Shown here: in pieces, positions 1 to 13,932 of the stretch
How positions within the stretch are numbered: position 1 is the stretch's first letter
Layout: the number at the start of each line of letters is the position of its first letter
DNA from: Antennarius striatus
Lineage: Eukaryota; Chordata; Actinopteri; Lophiiformes; Antennariidae
Assembly: GCF_040054535.1 (NCBI RefSeq)
Contig: NC_090782.1
Span: 26,078,001 to 26,142,000, forward strand
Reading direction: 5' to 3'
Length of the DNA stretch: 64,000 nt
Position numbers and translations under genes: made by a program
Notes under the pieces: model-generated
Databases searched by the model: none
Told to the model about the DNA's origin: nothing
Seen by the model: only the letters and a program-made list of their open reading frames with translations

Positions 1-2004
1 GCCTCCTGAACAGCGTACACACACCTGTGAGGGTAACACCTCCAGTGACACCACGTTGAAACACACAGGTGTCACTGGAGGTGAAGTGAAGCCCCTCAGG
101 AGCTCTCATGTGTTTTCATTACTTCTCACTGAACTGTTGGAGGTTGTTCGTCTCAACAGCTGGTCTCCTGTCCCTCTGCCATCCGGCGCTGGAGGTGGAG
201 AGTGGAATTCTGGTCCCTCAGCATTGAAAACAGCCACCTGCCCCAGCTTAATACAACACCAGAACCGCTCAGGTGGTCCACAACTGGTGAGCTGTGGGCC
301 AGAACTAGTGAGCTGTGGGCCAGAACCGGTGAGCTGTGGGCCAGAACCAGTGAGCTGTGGGCCAGAACCAGTGAGCTGTGGGCCAGAACTAGTGAGCTGT
401 GGGCCAGAACCGGTGAGCTGTGGGCCAGAACTGGGTTATGCTGCTCCACGAAGCCAAGTGGAGATGCATTTAGTTTGGTTCAAGTAAGAAGCGACTGAAT
501 AAGGTGCTGGTAACATGGTGTTAAAGAACACTACCGTGTCTCACCGACCCATCACCACGCTGCTGCCGAGCCTCAGTCACCCAATATATTTGCATTTGTT
601 TAATTTTCTCAGGGTCTTCGTGCTGTTTAACCATGCATGAGATTTGACGGGCGTCACATGTTGGGGACTTCCTATATTTACACGTGCATCTACCACAGCT
701 TTAGCTTCCTTGTGTGGAAAGTTTGAAACAAACTTCAGTTTTAACCACAAACAAACTTTCAAAGCCAGCAAGAGTCCCGAGGAGATCCTGAAGAAAACCA
801 CGACACCAGCCCCCACCAGCCGAGAACAGCTGTAACATTCACAGGTTCAATGCAGGAAACAGAATGGGTCACCTGATCAGGTTCAGTAGATACAGAAACT
901 CCTCAGGTCACCTGTTCTTATTAACCCATTAACCCATCATCTGAAGAGCTGAAGTATCTTCTGCAGATCAGGGAAACCAAACCTTTTGTTTAATCTCCTG
1001 CTGATGGAAACATCAGCAGTGAATTTTTGGTCCAGGCAACATTTCTGGAACTTCACAGCAAAGCAAACTGGACACTCTGATGACAGTGGAGACGTGGGTA
1101 ATAACACAAGTCTCCAGAAGCCCCAAAGCCATAGTTTGAATTTCTTTAAAAAAAGGAGCACATTACAGGTTTTAGAAAATATTCCCTGACATGGAGAAGT
1201 GACCAGGAGAACTCAGACATATGTAGCTCCTGCTGCACATTTAAAACTCATTAACTTTTTGTTTTGTTTTGTCCCAACATCTAATCACAGAAAACAGCGA
1301 CAGAGTACTTTCCTCTTGAAGCGAGTTTCCGTTTTCCCTTCAGCAACTCTAACTTCTCTTGTTTCACCTCTATTTAATGTCCTGTCATGCTTGAACTTTA
1401 ATTGATCCCTCCTTTCTTTATACTTTTAAAAAATTTTAAATAGTTTTATGGAAAAACAATTTCAAACAGAGCCGTGGGTCTGTTCTTTTTGGGGTTTTTT
1501 GTAATTCAGCCAATCAAACAGCTCAAAACAAACAGACTTGCGGCCTGATAGGCAAACTATTCCACTGGGGCTGATTTAGCTCATTTAATCCACAGCAAAC
1601 ATGTTTTGTTTCAAAATGTTCGTCACGTTGCCGCTGGCGACGTTTTATTAGCAGCACGTTCTCGGGTTCCTCTGCACCTGGAGCGCCCTGAATCATCCCG
1701 CCATCCCGTCCTGCCCGTGGGTCTACACGACAGAGGAGTGTTCTTCCATTTGGATTTCACCGCTGTGAGTCAAAGACAACAGCGGTCCAGAGTAGCTGCT
1801 GGCGGCCTGCTGATGCAGAAGGTATTTACATGCCTGTACCAGCAGGCCCTGAACGTCACAGGTATTACACCTGCCCTGTCACGTTAAAGGTGTGTGCAGG
1901 AGGGAGTGCCTCCTCAGACAACCTGGGAGAACCACAGAGAACCAGGAGAACAGAGGAGAACCAGTGATAACCAGGAGAACCACAGAGAACCAGGAGAACC
2001 AGGG
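1..2004. other. Upstream intergenic region of first RGS gene
   Basis: No exon or RNA gene could be recognised here. The stretch holds a 21-bp minisatellite (listed separately). Just before the first RGS start codon, at about 1921-2003, there is an imperfect GAGAACCA-type repeat (copies of AGAACCACAG and AGAACCAGG). Short ORFs of up to 143 aa come mostly from the minisatellite and show no family motif. No convincing TATA box was found for the first RGS gene, so its transcription start is unknown. Confidence 0.6.
287..433. repeat. 21-bp minisatellite, about 7 copies
   Basis: The unit is GTGAGCTGTGGGCCAGAAC followed by a variable dinucleotide (TA, CG or CA). Seven consecutive copies keep a 21-bp period. 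The period is a multiple of three, so ORFs run through it on both strands, but the periodic peptides are not a recognised protein. Confidence 0.9.
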
Positions 2005-3740
2005 ATGGTAAATCGTTTATTCTCAAGGAGTCGACTCTCTGACATTAAGGATCTGGTGCAACATGTGAAGCAGTCTAGAAGGTAAGCAGGACGAGTCCAG
2101 ATGAAGGTGAACACACAGTATGTTGTATTTTTATAGAGATAAACGGCCTCTGTTTGTTTTCCAGGCTTCTGAATCTGAAGAGGCGTAAAAAGAACCTCCA
2201 AGGCCTCATGGCACAGACAGAAAGGGTTAACACCCATCCTTCAAAAGTCAGGAGGTACGTGCTGCACTGTGTTGGTGATCTCCATCTCACAGCTGTCAGA
2301 TCTTCCGAGATGTAATATTAAAGTCATGTTTTAATACAGTGGGAAGAATGAAGACAAACTCCAGCCGACACTGGAAAAGCTGCTGAAGGATAAAAGTAAG
2401 AAATGCTAAGAACACCTAATAATAACAGCCCAAAGTAAATCACAATCACAGCTGCAGAAAGTCATGTTCTAAGTTTGTTTGATGGTTCTGAGGACATCCA
2501 ACCCACTGTGTTTCCATCTCCTCCAAGAACATTTAGCGGCTTTCCACACCTTCCTGCGGTCTGAATTCAGCGAGGAAAACATGGATTTCTGGCTGGCGTG
2601 TGAAGACTTTAAGGCCAGCGCCTCGTCGGACGATCTTCACCAGAAAGCTGAGAAGATCTACCGCGAGTTCATCCAGCCTGTGGCCCCCAGAGAGGTCAGT
2701 GTCCAGTTAATGGTCACCAGAGGACGATCGGTCATTCTTCGTTCCTTAACTGTGACAAACACATAGCAGGACACGGAGGGAGAAGCTTTCCTCAATGGTT
2801 TAATGGAAAAACCAAAAAGTCAAAACACAGCAAGGCTCAAACAAGACATAAACGGGGGTACGAAGCAGTCTGGGAGGGAACCAGAAGAGAGTCAGGCTTA
2901 AGAAGCCTCAGGCTAATCAGCCTGATCAGGTCCAGGTGTTGAGATGAGGGACAGGTGTGGAGACGAGACTCCGCCCAGAGGTTCGGCCCCTCCTCCTGCC
3001 ACACCCCCACACAGCAGAGCAGCAACACCAAACCGAGACACTGCGTGACCCCCAGTTGTCTTTGAAACACAAGCGTTGTGGAGTTTTCTGTGGAAATGAG
3101 GGCCGTGAGTCATCAAACAGGAAGTGATGTCACAGCTAGTGTGTCACAGCTGAAGAACCCGACAGAAACATGACTGAACATACCAATGAGCATGGTGGTG
3201 GTTTGTGTTCCATCTGCCCCCCCATTCAGCCCAGACACTAAGAGGCCGGTCGTTGGGAAAGTTATTAATTATTATGAAAGCAAAACCAACCTTCATGATT
3301 TTATTATGTGTCAGCAAATCAGATCCAGATTCAAGAAAGTAAGGAGGGCACAAACAACCTCCTAAAGACTAGCGTCACTTCAGTTCCTTTTACTGCCCTC
3401 CTTAAAAAGCATCTCTGCAGACTGCTGACAAAATCTAAATGTAGCTTAAAGTCAGCATCATCCTCATCAGATGCCTGAAACAAGGAACTGTGGGTAATCT
3501 GACGGATTTGATGCGATGGCCTGACAGCTGCCTCTCTTCTCCTTTCTGCCCCAGATCAACGTGGACCATCACATCAGGGAGAAGATCAGGGCGTGTTTGG
3601 GGAACCCCGGGATCTCCTGCTTCGACGAGGCCCAGAAACACGTTTATCTCCTGATGGAAAGAGACTCCTGCCCCAGGTTCCTGCAGTCAGAAGCCTACCT
3701 GAGCCTGCAGCACAAATCCAGAACCCTGTGGTACATTTAG
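2005..3740 (+). CDS. R4-class RGS protein (RGS18/RGS1/RGS21-like), five coding exons
   Basis: The product should be a GTPase-activating protein for heterotrimeric G-alpha subunits at the inner face of the plasma membrane. Coding exons are 2005-2081, 2165-2254, 2340-2395, 2528-2694 and 3555-3740. All introns are GT-AG, and the frame is continuous for 191 codons ending in TAG. The start MVNRLFSRSR begins a basic, possibly amphipathic N-terminal helix, as usual in R4 RGS proteins. The RGS box spans about residues 70-182. G-alpha contact residues are present: SEEN (89-92), INVD (Asn132), MERD (Asp167) and PRFL (Arg171). The 77-nt first and 167-nt fourth exons match in length and phase those of the next RGS gene. 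Which paralogue it is cannot be settled by eye; position at the far end of the RGS2 cluster suggests rgs18, rgs21 or rgs1. The usual tryptophan-containing motif before the RGS box (such as the EEALKWGES type) is replaced by NEDKLQPTLEKLL. Intron 4 (2695-3554) is the longest. Confidence 0.85.
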
Positions 3741-4235
3741 CTCAGGACCGAGGTCTGGACAACATTGGACTGAATTTCACGCTGTACTTGATAATGTGTT
3801 GTGCTAATGTAGATGTAAGGGTGAAGTCATGTGAGTTCCAAAGGGTATCTGCGGTAAGTGGTGGTTCACGTTTACCACAGGATGGTAGGAGTTGGTGTTC
3901 TGGATGCTTGTTTACTTGATAATGTTGGTTTGAGGACAGGAAATGTCACATTTTTAAATTTCTCCACACGGGAAGATGACATCACGTCCCCACCTTGACA
4001 CACATATTACCTTTCAAATTGGCTCAGACTGTCAAACTTTAGACTCAGATTTGAAGAACTGAGGTGATTCTGTAGCACACCCTTGCTTGCTTTGTGGGAT
4101 CCATTACTGTGTTATATTGTGTAAACCGAAGGTACCAGAAAATAATTGTTGGATGTTCTGTATGTGTTCACTGAAAGTCTGAAGGTTCCATGTAGAGAAA
4201 GAAACAGGAGATGATGATTGTTTTCATTAATGAGC

Positions 4236-4241
4236 AATAAA
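4236..4241 (+). terminator. Polyadenylation signal AATAAA of first RGS gene
   Basis: AATAAA lies about 495 nt after the stop codon of the first RGS gene, a plausible 3' UTR length. It is assigned by position and consensus only. Confidence 0.5.
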
Positions 4242-7200
4242 ACCTACTTAATTCTTGTCCAAGACTGGATCCATTCCTGCAGAAGATTGTAATAGTTCCT
4301 ATTTTTAATGTTCTATTTCCATATCATCAGAATCTTGGGACAGGTTTATATTTATCTCACTGTCTAGCTGGAGGCTTGAAGATGGGCATGAGTCAAAAAA
4401 AAAAAAAAAAACACTAAAAAAGCAGTTTCCACAGCTCACCCAGCAAGGAGATTCTGTTTTTGGTCACATGTCTAGTATATCCTCTAATGAGGTGCAGCGC
4501 TGACTCCACACAGCAGCTGAAGGGTTTACCAAAGTGGAAAAAAGTAACCCGGCGGTAACCCTTGATCCCGCTCCGTGCTGTAAATGGCCTTATTCCACAC
4601 AAATGTGCCTTAAAAAGGAGCTCTGAGGCGGCTAAGAATAACCCAGGGGCTTAAAGGACAACACCGGAGTCATCAGGCAACCTGATGCGGAACAGATCAG
4701 CCCAACGCGCTGCCTTGTTAGGGGAATAATCTCATCACCCGGAGACAATGATGTCAGAGATGATCAAGGGCTTGACTTCAAGGAAGGGATCCACTTTGAG
4801 GGAAAGTTGTCATAACTTCTCTGTGAAGAACAGTCTTCAGATTTGATTCCAGGTAAAGATCCACGTCTAATCAGTACCTTTTCTTCACAGCAGTAGAGCT
4901 GACACAAGAAATGTAGAGTAAGTTTTAATTGAATTAATGACCATTTATTTTCACTTTGTGCCCAGGTTTTAGTGTGAGGCAGATTGTGAGAGTAAGTACA
5001 ACACAAGTATTCAAATGATTACTGAATCTAATATGTCAAGGAGACAAAAGGAAACAGATGCAGGAGGTAATCCCACATGGATAATCTCAGACTTTTCTGA
5101 ATGTAACATCGTCTTCATCAGTGAATGCACTTTATTTATATGTTATGACAAAGGGAGGAGATTCTACCAATCATCTTAGCATTTCCATCAAATGTATTTG
5201 TTGCTCTAGACAGAATCCATTTGTGGGTCTCAGAATAAACGCCTCACTGGCTTTAACACTACGGAGCACCACCGTTAGCACGATGTGAAATGTCACGAAC
5301 TGGTGTTCTTGATAAATGACAAAGGTCTCCTCTCCAGCCTCACATGGAAAACTCTTCTTCGCACAATCTGTCACTGTTTTCTCACAGGCCTGAATGGTAA
5401 CCATGGCAGCAAAAAAAGGAAGTGAGTACGGTTGAGGACACATTGTTTTTCAAGACTGTCACACTTGGGGAACTTTGCCATCAGTTCTGGATGCTACTGG
5501 CTAACAGCATTGCGTGGTGTATTCCATTAGGTCCTCCATACAGTAAATGAAATACGAACAGGCAGCCGCGGTTCTCAGTGGTGGTGACTCCAGCTGAAGC
5601 CCCGGGACTCAGAACCATGTATGGAGAGGAGGGAGCGCAGCATCAGAGAGGCCGAGCCATGGGGCAGATGGGAGCAAAATGGCCTGGGGCATCAGACGTG
5701 AGCAGGGGTGGCAGTGCAATCAGTCCATGGACTAGTTTCCTAAAACTCCTCGACTACTTGAGCTGAGATCAAATCTGCACCTGGTCTTAACTTAATGGGC
5801 TGGGAACAGAGTATTGTGTCTAGATACCGCTATAATCACGTGTTGGAGGTAACACCTAGCATGAACACTGACCTAGAAACTGTCTCTGTGACGCTACACA
5901 GAAAATCCCCCCGTGTTAAGATTGAACCCCTTCAATCAGGAAACATTAAATCGTTTTAAAACGACAACCTGCATCTAGACTGTCACCTTATTTAAAGATT
6001 TCTTTTAGTAAAGGTATGTTGATGCTTTGACAGTTAATGTGACCTCCTCAGATTCAGCGATTTCTTGCATTTTGTTTAAAATATGTGTCCAACCTCTGTT
6101 GCAACAACATTTCCTGTAGTTACACAACAGACAGCACAAACCTGGCCTCTCCACCCGGGTTTGGACTGAGCCTATATATTCCCACAGTTTGCACTTCATG
6201 TCCAGTCTTCTGACGCAGCCTCTACTGCAATGCCAGACAAAATATTTTAAGTGCAGCAATAATTTGAAAAACACTCAAAAAAATAAAATATAAATTGTCA
6301 AGAGTTAGAGCTACTAATGCTAATTTTAAGTAGCTGCTTGCCAAGAAACTATCCAGCACACGGCAAGTTCTTACACCAACACTTGATTTGTGGCCAATGC
6401 CGCTAATTTCTTTTCACTCCTATCTGCTCCGAGGTCCTTCCACATCTAACAGGCTCAAATGCAAAAGCCTGCAGTCCATCAAATGGGTATGAGAAAGCTC
6501 CGACACTGGCTTTGGGCTACATGTTCATTCTGCTGTAGCTTCTCAGCTTCTCAGCTACACCATTGGTTCTACTTGAGGTGTGTTAGCTTTTCAGGAGTAC
6601 CAGTGTAAGGGTATGGAGGTCGTATTTCCCCCACAAATAGATTTGAGGTTCTTCATGGACTCTTTCTTTACAACAGACAGAACCTTTCAGCCTCAGACAC
6701 ACCATCATGCACCCTAAAGTCCCTGGAACTCATTCCAGGGTCAAGGGTCATTCTAATGTTTAAGGTAAAGACTGTGGAACAAACCTCCAGAAGAACATCG
6801 ACCAGTCATCGCCAAACCTGTCCTGTTATTCCTGAACTTTCTGCCTTCTTTGGGAAGAACCTCGTGGCGTCATTTTAAATGTTCTATGAATAAAGATCAC
6901 AAGTATATTATTATAATCACACGTACTTCAAGTATTCCTCTACCTCCCTTGAGGCGTCAATAGAAAACTCTTTCCCTCAGAGGATGTGAGGGTTGAGAAA
7001 GATCCTTCATACTGATGGGTTTCCAAGACTTTGAGTGTTGCAGTGTAAATTCAAAAACATTTCAAAAGGACGTTATGATAAAGCAGATGTGGTGGATTTG
7101 GTGGACCTGGTAGATCTGGTGGATCACGAGACGTTTGAATGAAAACAGCGTCCAGACTTTCACAGTTTGCCCATGAAGGAAATGTGGTTCTGACACTTTT

Positions 7201-7650
7201 CTATGTTCTCGTTTCCTGGCTGTGTCACAATCAGTTTGCTCTTTCCTCTTTCTCACTGGTGTTGCACGAATTTCCGCCATATTTCAAAAGATAAAAATCC
7301 CCCCCCCCGAAGTCGTTTTTCTGATAAGCGCTCTGAGGCCGGAGGATTCCGGCGTCCCTCCGTCCTCACAGGGTTTATTTTCCGACCTGTGTGCAGAGCT
7401 GATGATTTGACTACCCCACACCTACCGTTACTGTACTTTGCATGTGTGCTGTCACAGCCCAACTCACGCTAATACTAACGCTAATGCTAACACGATACGT
7501 CTCCAGGGAGCGCCGCTCATTTGGCTCCTGGTGTTAGTGGGAGGACGGGATTCTGGAGCAGAGGGAAGAACATGGAGACACATAACAGGGAGTAATTCAT
7601 CAGAGGAGGGGGGGTTGTGTGCTCTGCAGTGAGTCTGAGCTGTTAGGAGG
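4242..7650. other. Intergenic region between first RGS gene and rgs13-like gene
   Basis: I see no exon, tRNA or structured RNA. There is an A16 tract at about 4396-4411 and AT-rich sequence around 6280-6300. Small ORFs (up to about 90 aa) have no family motif. A conserved non-coding element cannot be ruled in or out by eye. Confidence 0.5.
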
Positions 7651-7703
7651 GAAGAGGAGAGGAGGAGGAGGAGGAGGAGGAGGAGGAGGAGGAGGAGGAG
7701 GAA
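7651..7703. repeat. (AGG)n trinucleotide repeat
   Basis: About 50 bp of nearly pure GGA/AGG, a polypurine tract ending some 75 bp upstream of the rgs13-like TATA box. Such tracts can take triplex or G-rich structures. A promoter role is only inferred from position. Confidence 0.9.
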
Positions 7704-7778
7704 GGGGTGCTTCCTCTTCGGTCTGGGCTGAGCTAATGATGCACAGCAGCTTCAGTCTGGAGCAACAGGAGACGGTGG

Positions 7779-7786
7779 TATAAAAG
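7779..7786 (+). promoter_or_regulatory. TATA box of rgs13-like gene
   Basis: TATAAAAG lies 78 bp before the ATG at 7864. Transcription would start near 7808-7812, giving a 5' UTR of about 50-55 nt. Consensus and spacing are both good. Confidence 0.7.
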
Positions 7787-7863
7787 GCTGATCTGCAGGG
7801 GGAACCCTCTGAGAGTCTCCAGCATGAGCACCAGGAGCCCGACGGCGTGGACCTGACAGAACC

Positions 7864-9186
<1,323 letters not shown>

Positions 9187-9977
9187 AGATGTCTGAGGAG
9201 GAGGAGGAAGGACTTACAGCTGACTGGAACGCCTGGGGGCCGGGAAGGGCCGACCCCCCTGCCCCCCCATATGAAGGGCCCCGTCCCATGGGGGGAACCC
9301 CCCACCGAGCGCTGTCAGCTAAACGCCGACTTCAGCAGGTTTGAGCTGCATCACGACTCCATCAGCAGGACGACCTCCGCCCGCTGCTGGCGCCGCGGCA
9401 CGGAGTCACCCCCTCTGACCTTCTTTACAGGAGTGTGTGTGAACTCCCATTGAAAGGACGTTGTCATGACGACTGGCCCTCTAATGACGTCACACATCGT
9501 CCTGAGAAAAGGGCTTTAACCCTTTAAAGACGGGGTTTACTCTGACTTAAATCTGATGCTGATGTTTTTATTTAAGCTGACACATTTGCGTTCATCCATG
9601 TCAAACACACGTTAACAATGTGGTTATTTGTTCACCAGCACCAAAGCTGATGAATGTATATTTGTGGAAACCAAACAGCGGTGCACGTTCCTCCGTCCCG
9701 TGTCCTAAACTGAACGTCACCTCACTGACGCGTCCACATTGACTGGATGCAGTAACTGGTCAGAGTGGGATTAACCGTAGAGGTAGGATGTGTCACTTTG
9801 CATGATGGGATGTCAAACATCCTTATGTTATTGCTATGGCTGTTCAAAGCATGACTTTTGTATTCTTAGTTCAAAATGAATTGAAGTTAAAGTTTTAACG
9901 TGTTATTTATTGCTATTGGTCACCACTCGACGACGGTTTGCTGCAGTGTTGAAAATGTTTGTTAAATGTTGAATTAC

Positions 9978-9983
9978 ATTAAA
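9978..9983 (+). terminator. Polyadenylation signal ATTAAA of rgs13-like gene
   Basis: ATTAAA, the common variant signal, lies about 790 nt after the stop codon in AT-rich sequence. No AATAAA was seen between it and the stop. Assigned by position. Confidence 0.45.
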
Positions 9984-10432
9984 TTATTTATATTGTCTCC
10001 TTGGAACGAAGAGAGTTTTTGCGTTGACACCTTTGTGTGTTCATACAGTCCTTCTCACCACCTGTAGATTCATCCAAAGCTAAAAATAGTCCCTGACATA
10101 AATAATTTACTCTTCTCTGTTTGGTGGTTTTACAAATAACGTCTTTTAGTGCTTTGTGCTGTAAATGCAGTGTCGTCTGTTTAAAGAAGACTGTAACACA
10201 TCTGCAGTCAGTAGATATGAAAACACGGCATCCTACTATTATGGGATGTTTGCACCGTGATCCTGTGATATGTTTAAAGCGCTGCGGCGTCAGCATGGAA
10301 ACATAACGGCCGGGCCAAGTCCTGAAGACGCAACACGACGCAGTCGCTGGCGGGACGAGGCCCTCCATCGTCCTGAGTGACGCTGGATTTACACAGAAGA
10401 GTATTTTTAGAGCAGCGCTGCGTCCTCACGGC

Positions 10433-10735
10433 TTCAGGACGTCACATTCAGGACGTCACCTCCAGGACGTCACCTCCAGGACGTCACCTCCAGGACGTCA
10501 CCTCCAGGACGTCACCTCCAGGACGTCACCTCCAGGACGTCACCTCCAGGACGTCACCTCAAGGACGTCACCTCCAGGACGTCACCTCAAGGACGTCACA
10601 TTCAGGACGTCACCTCCAGGACGTCACCTCCAGGACGTCACCTTCAGGACGTCACCTCCAGGACGTCACCTCCAGGACGTCACCTTCAGGACGTCACCTC
10701 CAGGACGTCACCTCCAGGATGTCACCTCCAGGACA
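10433..10735. repeat. 14-bp minisatellite, about 21 copies, each with an ACGTCA core
   Basis: The unit AGGACGTCACCTCC repeats with a strict 14-bp period; a few copies carry ATTC, TTC or CAA changes in the variable part. Every intact copy contains GACGTC and the CRE half site ACGTCA. Because 14 is not a multiple of three, the 154-aa ORF through it has a 14-residue repeat, and I do not regard it as coding. It lies 1.2 kb after the rgs13-like stop and 3.4 kb before the rgs2 start. Confidence 0.95.
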
Positions 10736-10883
10736 GCTCTCCAGCGCTCACGAGGAGAACCAGGGAGACGACAACAACATGGGAAAGAGAAAACTTCTTA
10801 TTTTAAAGTCACTGAAAAACAGAATTTTACTCATTTGTTAAGTTTATAAAGGAGTTGTTGCATGAAATATTGTAATGTTAAAG

Positions 10884-10884
<1 letters not shown>

Positions 10885-10921
<37 letters not shown>
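10885..10921. repeat. (CA)n microsatellite
   Basis: About 37 bp of pure CA dinucleotide repeat. Confidence 0.95.
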
Positions 10922-10924
<3 letters not shown>

Positions 10925-12297
10925 TAATAAAGAGGAGATGTTTCCTGGTGGACATTGACATCAATGCGCTGCCGTTGGGACCAGTTCATGTTTGATTCTG
11001 GTTTCCACCTCCGCTGCACCAATGGGAACGGTTGGCCGGGTTCCACCTGCTGGTTCCAGCTCAGACGCCACACCCACCAGAGACCTGGAGGTCAGAGCCG
11101 GACTGACCGGTGGCTCCAGGTCACGTCCTCCAAGAAGTGGACTCAACTTTTCTTTCTTTTGCTTTTCAGAATCGGCAGCCGTTACCGCTGTACTGTGGTG
11201 TTTTATTGGTGTCACTTTGTTTTACTGGCGTCAGCGGGTCCCAGAACAATTTAATATCCTCTTATATTTCCTTGTATGTTTTTATGAGTGTGAGTTACTC
11301 GTTTTGTATCGCTGGCAGATCAACATCCCCTGTGGATCAATCAACTTTATATATTACCAATCTCTGTGTCCCACGGCCAGATTTATCACTGCACGATGTA
11401 AGAGGCTGAAAAATGATTGGCTGATTGAACAAATAAATGGAGGAGGTTTACAGTCGCCCCCCACCCCCCACCCCCCACCCCCCCACGGGACGACAGAACG
11501 AAAAGTTTCCAGATCAGACGCTGATGAAACTTTGAGGAAGTTCTTCTGTGGTTGAACATGAACAGCTGATGCTCATCCATCACCTCCACCCTGCAGCCAT
11601 CAGAGGCTCTGAAGCGATGAACTGATGACCCACAACGGCCCAACAGTAAGACCAGGACCAGGAGCCGGTCGGAACCTGTTCACAAGCGTTCGCCACTGCC
11701 GGCCCGGTGCACTCGCTACGCACACGACTGACATGATGGGAACACCAGGAGAATAATGGAACTCCACAGACGTGTGAATGAGGATGCACGTCCTGGTTGG
11801 TTGCCAGAACAAGCCACACCCCCTCAGCCGTGGCCACAGATGGCGGTGGCGTCTGGATGTTCACCAGACCGGTTCTGTTCCTGGAACCACACGTGAAATC
11901 CCCCCAGGGTCGACCCGACGCAGCTTCAGGTAAAGGTGTGAAGACAAAGGAGTGGTCAGGCTCACACCTGCACCGCTGGGACACAACTATTATGGGCTGT
12001 TGAAGCTGGCGTAATGGAGCATCCTGAGTCATTAGGATCACAATCAGTGGCACCCGGCGCACGGTGGGAATGTAGCAAACTGGTCGGGTGTCAAATCAGC
12101 CGTGACCCCACCATCACGGAGGGTGACACGCCTCTGTGTGCAGCCAATCAGGTTCTACGATCGGTAGTGAACATTTAGCTCTGCTAGCCAGCCATTGGTC
12201 CAGCAGCACGAGTGTGAACCTGACCCGTGTGAAGGTCCAGCTGGGACCCCCCCCCCCCCCCCGGGTAAAAGTGGTTCTGCTCTTCATCCCCCCAGAC

Positions 12298-12358
12298 GTC
12301 TGCACACACACACCGTCTGCACACACACACCGTCTGCACACACACACCGTCTGCACAT
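12298..12358. repeat. 17-bp CA-rich minisatellite
   Basis: Three to four copies of CGTCTGCACACACACAC in direct tandem. Confidence 0.85.
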
Positions 12359-12421
12359 CATTATAAACACACAAGGTGAACGGTGTGTCTTGGTCCGCCG
12401 GGAGGCGAGTGATGATCACAA

Positions 12422-12500
12422 CACGACCCATGTGACGCACACACACACGACCCATGTGACGCACACACACACGACCCATGTGACGCACACACACACACGG
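12422..12500. repeat. CA-bearing minisatellite, 3 copies
   Basis: Three tandem copies of ACGACCCATGTGACGCACAC plus a short CA tail, about 24 bp each. Confidence 0.85.
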
Positions 12501-12658
12501 TCTGGAACAGAGTGTGTGTTCGTACACACGGCCGTCCTGTTCCTCTCTCTGGATGATGTTTGTGGGACGTCCCATCATCCAGCTGTTGTTACGGGAATCT
12601 AGAGCGTGTAGGTTCCCCAGCAAAGCCTGATGGGATACGGCTCCTTCATCAGGTGGTG

Positions 12659-12763
12659 CAGCCCCCTCCCTAACAGTATGGTCACATGATCCAGCCCCCT
12701 CCCTAACAGTATGGTCACATGATCCAGCCCCCTCCCTAATGGTGTGGTCACATGATCCAGCCT
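12659..12763. repeat. 33-bp minisatellite, 3 copies, each with a GGTCACATGAT E-box
   Basis: Three copies of a 33-bp unit made of CAGCCCCCTCCCTAACAG followed by TATGGTCACATGATC. The third copy has a few substitutions. Each contains the E-box CACATG in a TCACATGA context, of the kind bound by bHLH-Zip factors. Function is unknown. Confidence 0.85.
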
Positions 12764-13932
12764 CACTGGGACGGATGCTTTAAAAGCAAACAGCCGTGTG
12801 GAAACACCCCCGAGTGCAACTGTGGTGGACGTTTCCATGGGAACCGTGATGGGCGTGTCCATTTCAGGTGTCCCCGCTGCTGTGGGCTATGGCTATGCTC
12901 AGCGTCAGGGCGTTGACTAGTCTCACGTTGTGTGTCTCCAGTTTGGACATGAAGTGACTCTGAAGGTCAAACCGGGGTCAGACTGCAGTGCATTCACTTT
13001 AGATGTAGTGCTAACGCTTAGCGGTCGCTAACAGAGTTCTAGCGGCTGAACGGAGCGATCTATTGGTGGAACAGAATCTACCTGTGGATCAAACAGTGAT
13101 CACCTGAGTCAGGTTCACCTGTAAACCCAGCATGACTGTGCTAAAGTGCTGTTGCGTCAGTGGAAGACTTTACGACATTAATGATTAGTCATCCATCCGT
13201 CAGTCATCAGTCATCCATCTTTCATCCGTCTTTCATCCGTCAGTCATCCGTCAGGCGTCGGCTGGGCGACGACATGCCAACCGGTTACCGCCCAGGCCGG
13301 TGCCGCCGCTCAAACGGCGTTGGGATGTTGTTGACTTTAATATGATCCTACGGCCGTGTGTTTGTTGATGGAGGATCGGTTGCCGCGGTAACAGCAAAGG
13401 ATTCCATGGACTCCCTTGAAAAAGAGAAGCTTGTTTTCTTTCCGCCCGAGCTAACGGCGTTTCTCTTGGCTATAAATGGTCAGTCCTGACGGACGAACAT
13501 CTCCAGGTTGATGTGAAGCTCCAACTGCTCTGTGAAACACGGCGACCCTGAAACCCGTCTGAAACTGAAGCGGTGAAGGTCAGCACTGACTTCAGCTGAT
13601 CAACAGGACGTTTCTCATTCTGTCAGAAGGGGAGGAATGCGATGGAGCCTTCATCAGAGGCCAGGAGTGTTTTTAGAGGGACAGGATAATGAAATCATCA
13701 TGTCTGTTCCAGGCTGTCGACACTCCGCCGTCACAAACCAGCGCCGGCCCCCCACGCCCCAGCGGGGCGTCGGAATGTCGCAGGTCGTGATGCGGCGGGT
13801 CTGCTGGACCCGACAGGAGCTCCAGGTCTCAATGATTAAAGGCCGGAGCCTCTGAGGTGTGATGATTGGCCAAAGCACCTGAGAGAACAGACAGGAGCTC
13901 CACGACAGGTTTATTTTTAGGGCCGAGCCGCA

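Larger units (their letters stand above)
10922..13930. other. Intergenic region between rgs13-like gene and rgs2
   Basis: No coding exon was recognised. It contains a C-rich tract with CCCCCCA runs (11457-11486), a poly-C run (12247-12262), two CA-bearing minisatellites and one 33-bp minisatellite (separate entries), and a CATCCGTC-type short repeat at about 13192-13252. ORFs up to 187 aa here are without family motifs and partly run through repeats. Confidence 0.5.

Noticed and set aside
10377-10841. 154-aa ORF with HLQDVTSRTSPPGR repeats
   Set aside because: It arises from the 14-bp minisatellite and has no family or splice support.
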